This document shows positions 37,276 through 47,778 of a DNA stretch of 64,000 bases, one piece after another. The notes under the pieces are model-generated. The model saw nothing but the letters and a program-made list of their open reading frames with translations, made no database searches and was not told where the DNA came from. Source of the stretch: Sympetrum striolatum (lineage: Eukaryota > Arthropoda > Insecta > Odonata > Libellulidae); the NCBI GenBank assembly GCA_947579665.1, contig OX388349.1, forward strand, positions 27,870,459-27,934,458, given 5' to 3'. Numbering within the stretch: the stretch's first letter is position 1; the number at the start of each line of letters is the position of its first letter. Position numbers and translations under genes: made by a program.

Positions 37276-39792
37276 GTGAGTGCCTGTAGTTCCTAATGAC
37301 CCATCAAATAACATGATACAAAATTCAAAGTCTTCTGAGGGTGGACATACCTTTTCTGTTTCTAATTCTCCAACCAAATTAAGAGGACGACGCGAAAGAT
37401 CTTTACCTTCATTTTTTCGGCCGAAATAATGGGTATGCATGTCAATCAAAAAGTAGGAATTGATCTGAATAATTTTACTGAATTTATTATATTTTAATCA
37501 TAGCTGCTCAGACAACTGTCATATCGCATTGCCAGCTTGAAGATAGTTTTGAAGGTCTCATAGCACTTGACCAATAGAACGCAATGAAACTGACGGTAGG
37601 GATTGTCTTAGCCGAGATAAATATCCTCAATTCTGTCCGGGACAAGACAGTCACCGAGAAGAGGGTGGGACTTTCTCGTACAGTGCATGATTCTATTCGT
37701 TTCTAAATTTAAAAAATATTTTTCTCTCTTCCGTGAACCTTAAAGAAAATCTATCAGGAGGTAAAATTAGTAAAGTAAGAATGCAAAGAAGTACATTTTT
37801 CTCGGAGATAGATTCTAATCTTAAATTGAAAACTTCCTTATTTACTTAGAAAATTTATGCTAGAAATAAAATGATTTGTTTTCTGCACGTAGATCTGGGG
37901 ATACCCAAGTGGGTGTCTTTATCGAATGATCTAACTTTTTGGTTATATTTCTGGAGTAAATTGTTCTAAATGGCCTTGATGGCTATTGTTTTTGTAGTTA
38001 ATGCTACTTTGTACACATTATAAATCTCTATTTTTCATATCTCGGCTCGCAGACGTGAAGTTGTCTTACATAGGAATGTAAGAGATTAATGGACAAATCA
38101 GATACCACTGTCCGTCAGTAACACTGAGACCAACCGTCCAAATTCTTCAAAACGGTACCTTCGAGCTAGTATTGCAAATATGTAAATTTACAAATTGTAA
38201 TGATAATTACGTGGAATAGTAGCAAAATATACACAGATCTATTCCTGTATTTTCATTTTTATGCACAACCGTTATTTCGGCTGAAAAAACAGGTTCAGTG
38301 ACTCGCACTTCAAATGATTAGATCAAGGCTTTTAGAGTCATTCGGAGTCCCAAGTTTTGCGGGATTAGATCTCTTCCTCGAGGATGTATTGATGAGAGGC
38401 ACTACACTAAGTCAATGAAATGAGTACAAATTGCGCCAGAGGTAATGGAAAAGCAACGAGGTCGTGCTCGAAATTTCGAGCGTTCGATGAAGGTGGAGAA
38501 TTATCGCACGTTCAGCTATGCCGCAAACGAAATGCGATGTGGATTATTCGGAATTCCATCACGTGCAGGAGTTTTCAACAAGGTCGCGGAGGGGGGAAGA
38601 AATCCCGAGTGATTGCATAAGGGCTGAACTCAAGCCTAATAGAAAATAATTATTACAAATATCACCGCTTGATTTGAAATTTTTGGAATTTGATTGAGAT
38701 TACCCTTTTTTAATTATTTAATCAGTTCAATTGACAGAGCTACACAACTTAGTAAAATGATGCATCTTCAATACTAAATCTCACTTTTAAAAGCTCAGGA
38801 ATACTAACCAATTTTTTTTAGTTAGTTAGTCGTCAATCTCAACGACTTACATTTATACCATACAAAATATTTTAATAGAAAATTTTCACTTCTGAATATG
38901 TTTTTATCTGTCGAAGTAACTCAAGTATGTGGTGCATACATAACTTTAAACGACCATTATCTCTTGAATGACCATCAGTAACTTTCGTGGTTTGTCCGTG
39001 ACCATATGAATAGCTCTGACTCCTATTTTTCCTCCAACTGGATATTTCATTACATTATCTCTATACGTTGGACCGTTGGGAAGCTTCTTTATCATCATTG
39101 TTATTTTCATTTCATACTATATAAAAAGTTTATTTTCAATTAGGGAAACGATATTGTATTTTATGTTGGTCTCCTGCGCGGATTAAATGCTCCAGTTGCG
39201 CAGTAAAAGAGTATGGACAAGAGGACAATAGTTTTCATGCAAGATAACTTAAAACGGGGACTAATGGATGAAAATGTTAAAAGTCTTACTGATTACGTAG
39301 CTGGTCCACCTTATTCCATATATTTCCTTTAGTGCTCAACATTAACCTTTCAATTGACAAATTACGATTTCATAGGAGAATAATAGCGTGATAAAATTAA
39401 GGTAGGAAAAATAAGAATAAATAAAACGATGCGTTTACAAAATGAATGCACTAGAGCGAAAACATTTTAATTGCGTTTGTGAAATGTTCTCTTCTTAGAG
39501 TTATATTAAATAGCCTTTCATTTCTTAAATATTCGGCTTTCGAGAGTAAAAATTAAAACTTTAAAATCTGACATCCGCCTAAAGTTGGAAGGATAACGTA
39601 TTGTTTGGCGATAATTTGAATCTTCTGCTTGATTTGGAAACTATATGGGAACAACTTCATTAAACTAAAACTGGCATAATAGATTATGTGACCACGGGAA
39701 AATGAACTTTTCCATTGGATATCAACAGCAATGAGAAAAACTGAGAGGTCATGATTTGGTGATAGAATTGGGCGAGTACTTGTTGATATTAT

Positions 39793-40224
39793 TTTATTGT
39801 TTAAGTGACGTCTGTTATGGATAATGATGGGTGATTACCAAAAATAATCGACTTTGTCGTCGTTGCCTTTCCATCCCCTCTTGACATATATTTGTATGTA
39901 CACGTCGGCTGTTATTCCCGTAAGCACCTTCACCTCATCGCCCTCCACTCCCTGGTGCGGGACATGTCGCCTCGAGGAGAGGGTTAAGTTTGCGCGGGCG
40001 GCGAAAGGGGGCGCCCGAAATAAAAAAGGAGTTGCGAAAGGGACGAGCGGCATACAAAGTGGACCAGTGTGAAAGGGAAGCGCAGGGCCGGAGTGGAGAT
40101 GGTTTTTAGGAATCTGTTACGGAGGCTGTGTACGGGGAGGTAGAGAGAGACCTCTCAAAGGAGCCGAGCAAATCTCATTGGCGTAGTTTGTAAGGAGACG
40201 AGGGTTGTGTACGGAATGAGGGAG
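39793..40224 (-). other. Probable 3' untranslated region of the LRR gene with polyadenylation signal
   Basis: Immediately after the LRR stop codon the sequence stays GC-rich for about 350 bases, unlike the AT-rich intergenic DNA, as expected for an exon continuing into its 3' UTR. The first AATAAA on the minus strand is at 39793-39798. Open frames on both strands here (39835-40072) are products of the GC content. The end point is an inference. Confidence 0.4.
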
Positions 40225-40659
40225 TCAGGGGAGGAGGAGGAGGAGAAGGAGGAGGGGAAGGTGGGGGAAGGAGGGGCGGGAGGAGTGGGAGGAGAGCTCG
40301 GACCCGGAGATTAGCCCTGCGTCCTCGACCTCGTTGCGGTCTAAGGCGTCGTCAGGGGACGGGGGACACTTTCTGGTGATAGCGTCGACGTCCACGGAGG
40401 CTATGCGTCTGCCGTTGAGGGCCAGTGGGGAGATGCAGTAGTTCTTGTTGGGGAAGTCGGAGTTGTTTGCCAATGGGGAGCGGAGGAGGGTGCGTAGGCT
40501 GCAGTCGCACGGGAAGTGGTTGTTGTTGACGGTGACCTCGACGTCGCCCTCGATCCTGACGGCTCCGGGGGCTGGAGTCTCCAGGAGATGGTTGCCGATG
40601 AACCTGAGGGCACGGACGCGGTTGCTGAGGGTCAACCATAGAGACTCCACCGCGTCCAC
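40225..40659 (-). CDS. LRR protein gene, last coding exon: final LRR, LRR C-terminal cap, hydrophobic tail
   Basis: The exon begins after a consensus acceptor (taatttctgcacag, reverse strand) at a codon boundary and ends in TGA at 40225-40227, giving 144 residues. Residues 1-48 continue the repeat array. Residues 50-98 form a classic LRR C-terminal cap with PCDC (Cys51, Cys53), Cys75 and Cys98, the pattern of extracellular LRR proteins. A polar linker rich in Asp, Glu and Ser follows. The protein ends in a short leucine run (about residues 134-144), too short for a normal membrane helix but suggestive of a GPI-anchor signal with small residues near 118-126 as possible attachment sites. The leucine run is encoded by a (CTC)n-like simple repeat, so its length may vary. 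GPI anchoring is an inference. Confidence 0.88.
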   Translation of the reverse strand: MDAVESLWLTLSNRVRALRFIGNHLLETPAPGAVRIEGDVEVTVNNNHFPCDCSLRTLLRSPLANNSDFPNKNYCISPLALNGRRIASVDVDAITRKCPPSPDDALDRNEVEDAGLISGSELSSHSSRPSFPHLPLLLLLLLLP

Positions 40660-42597
40660 CTGTGCAGAAATTAATACAGATATTAAAAATTCATACTTGC
40701 TTTAACAGCGCAGCGCTTAACTAATTTTCGTAATTTTTGGAGTTCAACAATAGTCCACTCCCGAGCTGTAATAGACATTTGACAATTTTATCGACCCCTA
40801 AGGATATATATCGACCTCTTAGCGAACTCCTGCTTAATTATTATCAGCCTTAAGTTGGTTATTCCCAAATACGTCAATACAATATTTGATAGACAATCAT
40901 CATTAACTCTTTGGATTTTTTTCTGAATAGAGATCCCGCACAGTCAAGTAGGTAGCACCTTCACCTATAGTGATAGCGTTCTCAGGTTAAACACCCGGTG
41001 AGAGCCCAATGCTAAATGAGCAGTCAAAACACTATAACTTACTATTTCTACTGGTATTTATGCTCCTTTCTAATTTTTCTAGGGATCTCACTTCCATAGC
41101 GTTCTTTATTTCTTTTTTGTTGACCATAAATCGCTATCTTATATAAGAGCTATAATTACAGTTTCATTATATTTTAACTTGGTTTCTTTCCTTGTTTCAT
41201 TTTTCGTTGTTCTTAAAATCGTTTTTTTAGGGATCCGAATTAGTTTAGTTTCTGTTGTATTTCTCTGGTGTCAGTCCAGGTTGGGTTACAGCCTAGTTAC
41301 TCGGAAATAAATCTTTCCTCTAAATTTCATCATAAGATCTTCACAAAAGTAAATTATTTGTGAAAAGAAGACATACGAATTGACCTTAAATATTACCTTG
41401 TTGACAAACTAAAAGCTTAAAGGATATTGCATGAAACAAGTTAACAGAATGCAGAAAGGAAAATTGCTTTAGTAGGTCCAAAAATACAAATGTAAATGGA
41501 ATGCAATGTATGGAATGAGAAGTGCGAGAAGTAAGAAGAAATTACCACCTTAACAGAGAGATACTGTGCAGTGCATGGAGCAAGATAGAATGAGGAACAC
41601 TTAGATTACATTCACAAATACATGGTGTCCCAAAAGTAACTGTCTATTGTCCGAATTTATGAAAAGTATGGTAAATAGGTTTAAAAAATATACCTATATC
41701 TTCCAAACTAGATATCCATAAAAATTAGTGTTCCAGATGTACAGCATTAGTGCCTGTGGAATATTTTTTAAGAACACCCTCGAGTTTCTATCTAATTACA
41801 ACCCTTTCATTTCCCATGCTATCACAAACACTTTTATGTTGATATTCATAATCAGTTGTATCCGAAACGCAAATCTGAACTAACATTGCCCATCTTGATG
41901 ACAGTTTATGGGCAATCGCTTGACAACGGTTGTTTATAAACAACTGCTTGCCAATTATTACTCGCCAACAATTGCTTACCGGAAATTGCTGGTAGACAAT
42001 AATGTGCCTAACGATATCTATAAACCTTTTATGAAGGCACAGAAATATTAAGAATATTGGCATATACAGTAGTGAGATTAGAAAAAAAACATGACGCTTT
42101 TGTTAGTAAGCTATGAGGCTTTTGCGCTGAAGCAATTTCTAATGAATGTGCTATTATCATCGAGGTCTATGCGTTATTATTAATTTAATACAAGCACAAG
42201 CATTGCGTTAGATATAGTTTAATGGTACGATTATTTTAGTCACAGCTTACAATTAGGATTTGCTTTTTTCTGCAGTTCTGCAGTTTTTCCAATCCAATCA
42301 ATAAAATTCCAAATTATGAAACAAATGCGAAAGTATACTTTATCGCAAAATATGCCTTATAAGATTTTTCTCAGATTTATGAAGGCTCGACATTGTAATG
42401 TTGATACTCGATGAGAGATGAATATTCGAGCAAGTAATTAGAAGCTATCACCAATCAGGCGTTCTAAATTTATCTAGCAAAATATCCTTGTTTCCCCTCA
42501 TTTTATATTTTCATTCTCTTTTTGATGCTTTTTTCTTCAATCGTCACGTAATTACTGTAAATTGAGATTTTCCTGCTGTATACGATAAATAAATAAT
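40660..42597. other. LRR gene intron (3' part), no other gene
   Basis: AT-rich intron sequence between the last two LRR exons. The minus frame at 41788-42063 has no known domain. A ggtgtcccaaaagtaactgtc phrase near 41632 resembles ends of some DNA transposons, but no partner end was found. Confidence 0.5.
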
Positions 42598-42810
42598 AAG
42601 AGAATCGGTTAAACATCTTGGAGTAACCCTAACAGAATAATAACGCGTGCTACCCACATAGTTTGAGGAATGTAGGTTACTTCGTCTTTGCAACCGGCCC
42701 TTTTTGCTTCACGGCGTATATTTTGACCGAATAATGTCGAGAAGCGAACCTTCCGTCTATCTATCATCTTCGAATTAGTTAACTAATATGCATGTATGGG
42801 AGAGCAGGCA
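42598..42810 (+). mobile_element. Decayed LINE fragment in the LRR intron
   Basis: ESVKHLGVTLTE (YLGVTLT block) is followed by stops and shifts. A cattagtt..aatatgcatgtatggg segment around 42770-42800 corresponds to the LEYA.MYG/VWD block of the same LINE family. Short and old. Confidence 0.55.
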
Positions 42811-44369
42811 TTTGTGTTTTTTGACACTTAAATAACTATTTTCACGCCAAATTCTGGTTTGATCAAAGTTTTCAATACATTTCTTTCTATCTCTTCTGTT
42901 GTAATCATTCAAGCATATTTTTTAATTATTTAAAGGTTTGAAAGGATGTTATTATTACTATTATACCATGATGTTCTGTAAAAATTACTCAATATTGCTT
43001 AAAAAAGCATTCCCGCAATTTGATTCACATCAGGCAACCTGTATGTTTCTATTAGTATCGCTTGGCAAATTTTTAGTCTCAAAGAAAACGCTCGGGGTGA
43101 ATCAAAAGAAGGACTTTAAACTAACTGCTCTGCGTCGATATAATCCACATTCTGTAATGACTCCGAAATCTGATAAAATCGCCACATCTGCATTTATCAA
43201 CCATACCACTGATGGGAAAATGCAATGCATCTAGCCTTGAATTGTTGCATCCAATCAGCATTTGAAGTCGAATTCGCTTACACTTCCCATCCATTTTATA
43301 TTCCAGCCACACGTGGAATAAAAGAATATTTTCCTCTTTCATTTCATCGGAAATAAATGCTAGCCTATCCAGCAATCAAAAGTCATTCTTTTCCTGGTCT
43401 AACGTCACATCATTTTGCATAATGACCGTAATGAAACATATTTATGATTCCAGAACGAGCGAATATCACTGGAAAACGTCGTTTTCCCTCAGGGAATCCA
43501 TGTAAATTTATTATAATTAGATTCGTTGTTTCCATTCCAAACGACATGTCCCGATTTTTTTACACATAGGTCATTCCTGCGCTAATTGATGCACCTTTTG
43601 ACCTCAGAGATGGCCGCGAATATTAAAGCAAATAATGAACGCCAAGCGTAAAATTTCGCTCACGCGTTAATAGCAAAATTGATAAGCCGCGCTGCAAAAT
43701 TCGCCACAAATCATTCCTTCAGCGAGAGGTGAAAGATGGGGTGACAATACATGTGTTGGAATATATAACATTTGTGGCATTTGGAGCTGAAAAATATTGC
43801 ACGGGCATCCTATGGAGCATATTTTTATTTTAATCTTATCCTGAAACAGGAGTGAGGAATGTGTTCGTTACTTTCCTTACGAAAATTTTCTATTTTTTTA
43901 TCCTTGAAATATTTGTAATGATATTAGAAATGATCTCTCATTATCTTTGGAAGTATCGATTTTGTTAGTTTATGTTATTATATTTTTTAGGTTTATACAA
44001 AATTTTATTTTATTTATTGTTTGTTTCGATGGCGTAAAGATTAGCTCTCCATGTTTTGAATCCTGTTTGAGTCATGGACGTTCATATTCGTCCGTTTTGG
44101 TTTTGTGATCATCGATAATTTAATCTCACGGATTAAGTTAGACCGAACCTTATTTCATCATATATTAATTAATATAATTGCTAATATCAATAATTTTATT
44201 AGATAACATTTTGTTGAAAGTAGTAGACATTATCGGTGAAATTTTTCATAGGACATTGCTGAAGAATAAAAAGTAGTTGGTTTATCGTGAGAAATACCGT
44301 TTTTTAACATCAATTTTAGCCTCTAAATATTAAGCTAATTTTATTCACGTTCATAAATTTTATAGCAGT
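42811..44369. other. LRR gene intron, no other gene
   Basis: No coding signal. The 43560-43760 part is CpG-richer (cgcgttaatagc, gccgcgctgc) with short TAAT-type motifs, as seen in conserved insect non-coding elements. This is suggestive only. Confidence 0.4.
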
Positions 44370-44700
44370 AGACTCGGTGAAATGTCTTGGAGTACCCCAC
44401 TTGAAAAATTCAATACTTGCTTACATCATACATTTTTTAATCAAGAACCGCTGCGCTTATTCGAGAAAATACTTTTATTTTTTTTACCTCAAGATAGTTG
44501 ACGGTGGAAGCGATTAAAAAGTACTTCTGTCATGCTGCTCTGCGCCAAACCCCATAGAATCTATGCAGTATGTGGGACCCTACAGATACACGTAGAAATG
44601 GCGAGTTACGAAAGGCTCGAAGTAAATCCTTGCGTTATGTTAATGATTGTTACGACTAAATGATATTCGTATTCAAGATTCACCTCGATGTAATGGAAAT
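44370..44700 (+). mobile_element. LINE 3' fragment in the LRR intron
   Basis: The plus strand reads DSVKCLGVPHLKN (YLGVTLT block), a broken KKYFCHAALRQTP segment, SMWDPTDTRRNGELRKARSK and then LRYVNDCYD, matching in order the ORF2 C-terminal blocks of the other LINE fragments. Stops and frameshifts are frequent. Confidence 0.7.
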
Positions 44701-44977
44701 CGTTGGAGGAAATGAGATTAAATTGTAGGCTAAACTTACTCGATTAATTATGCATTTACTCGGAAAAATTTTGAAGTTATTGACTATCCAATCTGTTTCT
44801 GTGGCTGAGACAAAATTGAAGGGAAGATATCCTGGGACTAGTCGCTTCAAAGACTTTCTGCGGAGGAAAAGCAAGGGTAAAGGTATAGGAAAACGATCTT
44901 ATTTAGTATTCAGTGAATACTAGTCACTCCCAACAACTCCGAAAGAGAACTACAGTAAGCGTTTCGCCCAGGATTAC

Positions 44978-45309
44978 CTTGTTCCCAATGAGATCCAAAG
45001 ACCCGACGGCCGCGAGGCCCTCAAAGGCCCCTGCCCTCAGCACCCCAAGGTCCGACTCGTGTATGGCGAGGACGGCGACACGGGCGAGACCTCTGAAGGT
45101 GTGCGACTTGAGTCCCGGGGGAGAGAGGTCCATGAAAGCCATTCTCAGCAGACCGACGGAGCGAAGGCCGTTGAAGGCGTCTGGGTCAATGGAGCGGATG
45201 CCGGCCGGCAGGACGAGCCGCTCGACGTGGGAAAGGCCAGCGAACGCCGCCCGCTCGATCCGGAGCAGGGGATTGTGGGATAGCAGCAACAGGCGCACGT
45301 TAGAAGTAC
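44978..45309 (-). CDS. LRR protein gene, middle coding exon: LRR repeats
   Basis: The 332-nt exon follows the acceptor gcatttctatcctcag and ends at the donor AACAAG|GTAATC. It takes one base (G) from the upstream exon to form a Gly codon and ends on a codon boundary, which exactly fits the phase-0 start of the 40659 exon. The roughly 110 residues hold about four and a half 23-25-residue LRRs with the LxxLxLxxNxLxxIxxxAFxGL pattern: VRLLLLSHNPLLRIERAAFA, VERLVLPAGIRSIDPDAFNG, a divergent unit ending in HTFRGL, and VAVLAIHESDLGVLRAGAF. The final unit (SLDLIGNK) is split by the intron. The frame extends past the donor for 54 bases before a stop; that part is intron. Confidence 0.9.
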
Positions 45310-46283
45310 CTGAGGATAGAAATGCACGTCTTTAGACGGGAAATCGTGCGGCAATGCAGCATAATATATTAGAGCGTAGACTTGGATTAGAGATGGGAAA
45401 CTGCTACTATTAGCCCTTAAGCAGAGGTTTATAACTATTTATAAGCCGTTTTAGGGCATTGGGGAACTGAATGTAACTGAATCATAATGTTTTATACATT
45501 AATTATAGCGAAAGAGCCTTGGAAGTAATTGATGGACAGTAAATTTTAGGTGACGGAAATGATATATAATCGAAGTGTTATCCGTTTCTAAGCGATATTT
45601 TACCATTGGATCCAAGACCTCCCCATTGGAAACCCCAGTCATCATTAATCATATTATAAATAATAATATAACAAATATGGAACATTTAACTCTTTATTTG
45701 GATGTAAATAAATCTAAAGACAGTATTTTCTCCTATCAATGACGAAATAACTTAAAACCATCTTTTATATATTCGATTTACAACGACACAATGAGCTATT
45801 AAACACACACAACATGAGCTACTAAAGCTCAATATTTGAAAATTCTTCGTTTCTTTGAAATATCATGTGACTTCTAGCATTAAAAAATGTGTTTATTAAA
45901 TAAACAGTAAACAATTTTTGTGGATTATCCAAATGATATTATTTGCTCCAGCTATTATGATTTGCATCTATAACGGAACATTTTCTTATTAAGTAGATAT
46001 GGAAATTATGAATACAAAACATTAAGAAAATAGAATTCAAAATAGCGCACAAGGACAATTTTATCGGTATCTGTGACACATACTACACCGGTAAGTCATA
46101 CGCCACACATGGCACTCATGCAGGTAGACATTGATCAGCTATGAATGTGCAGTACATGTCACGACCGTGAAATAAATTCATGCGAGTTATAAGTTATATA
46201 AGTTGCTAGATTAGTTTCCATGGAAATGGCTAACATCTCAATGCTAACACCTTAAAGCTAAAGAATACATTCATTTAAGTGAT
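45310..46283. other. LRR gene intron, no other gene
   Basis: AT-rich intron between the middle and upstream LRR exons, before the piggyBac-like insertion. No signals recognised. Confidence 0.55.
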
Positions 46284-46719
46284 TTAAACTCTTAATTAGT
46301 CGCATGGGGTCAATATAACCCCAGGTATATTTCCTTCGAAAACACAGAAACGAAGGATGATATTTCAACCATTTTTTGTAAAGATGTTTACTATGTCATG
46401 ATTATCTGAGAATTTCGTTTATTTCAGGTAATAAAAAATATGCAATTTTAGCAGTGTTGCCAAATTTACATTCAAAAATATGTAAAGAACATTTAAAAAA
46501 TTTTAAGCAATTATTTTAAGTACCACAGAAATAATGAATACCATATCACGCATACCAACTGAAAAAAATAATATCCAAAACAAGTTTTCGCGGTTATTTT
46601 TAAGATTTTACAGAATACTTTTCGAATGCATCTACAGTGTTTAAAATGTTCTTAGGGTTCACTAAATACTTTACTAATGCTCACTGAGTAAATCTGTGTT
46701 TGTCGTTTTCCAATAAAGA

Positions 46720-47200
46720 AAGTCATATTTTCTAAACCTCGAGCTCCGTGTCTCGATGATGACATCAAACGGAGAATGGCGAATCGCGACTTTACTTTCC
46801 GTGAATTCAAACGCAATAACGATCGTGTAAGTTTCATCAATTACAATGAACTCAGAAATAAAATAAAGCAAATGATAAGAAATGCGAAACTAAAATACGC
46901 TCATACTATTTCAAAAGACAGTAAAATAGCGGCAGCTTTATGGAAAAACTTACGTAATTTTCCTTTCTTCCTACTGAAATTGATCGGGAGCACAAATGTC
47001 GAGTGTTACAAACTCTAAAGGAGAAAACTATTCCTTCCTCTATTCTATCAGAGTTCTCATTCAAAGAAGTTACACAATATGAAGTTTTCAATACTTTAAA
47101 GAGCATTAAGTCGAAAGCTGAAGGTTCTGATGGCATTACTATTACTATCATAAACAAACTGCTATTTAGTGCTACCTATGTTAACAAATATTTATAACCT
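46720..47200 (+). mobile_element. LINE fragment from the start of the reverse-transcriptase domain
   Basis: This fragment comes from a more upstream part of ORF2 than the others. It begins LDDDIKRRMANRDFTFREFKR near 46755, then LRNKIKQMIRNAKLKYA and SKIAAALWKNLRNF. After a frame shift (about 46975-47005) it reads EFSFKEVTQYEVFNTLKSIKSKAEGSDGIT, the block that precedes reverse-transcriptase motif 1 in Jockey-like elements. The match fades after 47170. It lies wholly inside the piggyBac-like element. Confidence 0.8.
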
Positions 47201-47504
47201 ATCGTTCCTACGGGAACATTTATGATTAATTTTACGATTTTGAAAGTAACATTAATCGTTTTATCTTAGTCGAAATATTTGACTTATTTCCCGAAAGGAG
47301 TGTAAATAATTTTATTATTTTCCGACAGATGGCATTTAATATAATTGTAATTTTGCTAAAGAAAATCAAAATAATAAACCCTGTACTACATATTCCAAAA
47401 GCTTGAAGCTCTTAGGTAAATTGTTAATAGGAAAAAATATCAATTATATAAGTTACTGAAATTTTGGTACACGTTTAAACATTTCATTTAACTAATAATT
47501 ACCT

Positions 47505-47560
47505 AGAATACCTGCTCGGAAAGTGGGAGACCTGGGTTCGAGTCCCAGTCATGTCGCTAT
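47505..47560 (+). repeat. tRNA-derived SINE fragment with perfect T-arm
   Basis: CTGGG, a seven-base loop TTCGAGT and CCCAG (47532-47548) form a perfect T-arm containing the canonical B box GGTTCGAGTCC (47535-47545). The preceding cctgctcggaaagtggga resembles an anticodon arm. No D-arm or A box is seen upstream, so it is a 3' piece of a tRNA-like head, not a functional tRNA gene. Confidence 0.6.
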
Positions 47561-47778
47561 TTTTGACCTCTGCTTATCATTTAATTAATAATTAATGAAA
47601 AAGATATTTCGTTAAAAAATTGCATTTATTTTTTAAAGAATAATTTATGAACTATAATTAATTGAATTATTTGATTTACTATTGAAAGAGGTCTTAAAAA
47701 TTAAGAGAATATTGGGGTCGTATTGACCCCACGCAACTAATTACCTTACTTTTTTGACACGACTAATTACGGGGTTAA

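Larger units (their letters stand above)
35557..39792. other. Long stretch with no firm gene
   Basis: AT-rich. It contains the perfect hairpin at 36838-36874 and one micro-exon-like segment at 37237-37275. A GC-richer open frame at 38420-38620 has no domain. The region lies downstream of the LRR gene, so some of it could belong to a longer 3' untranslated region or to another gene's intron. Confidence 0.4.
46288..47774. mobile_element. Non-autonomous piggyBac-like element (1487 bp) in the LRR intron
   Basis: TTAA flanks both ends (46284-46287 and 47775-47778). The left end is ACTCTTAATTAGTCGCATG followed by the near-palindrome GGGGTC..AACCCC (46306-46322). The right end, read inward, is CCCCGTAATTAGTCGTG, a 13-base spacer, a second GTAATTAGTTGCGTG copy and the palindrome GGGGTC..GACCCC (47714-47730). 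The intact element at 56052-58961 has the same layout with different bases. No transposase is present. The interior holds a LINE fragment and a tRNA-like SINE piece, so it has served as a landing site or captured older DNA. Confidence 0.72.

Noticed and set aside
40352..40705. Open frames on either strand overlapping the last LRR exon
   Set aside because: They are shadows of the GC-rich LRR exon; only the 40225-40659 minus frame has LRR and cap motifs and matching splice phase.
44913..45354. Plus- and minus-strand frames overlapping the middle LRR exon
   Set aside because: Alternative frames of the same GC-rich exon without any domain.
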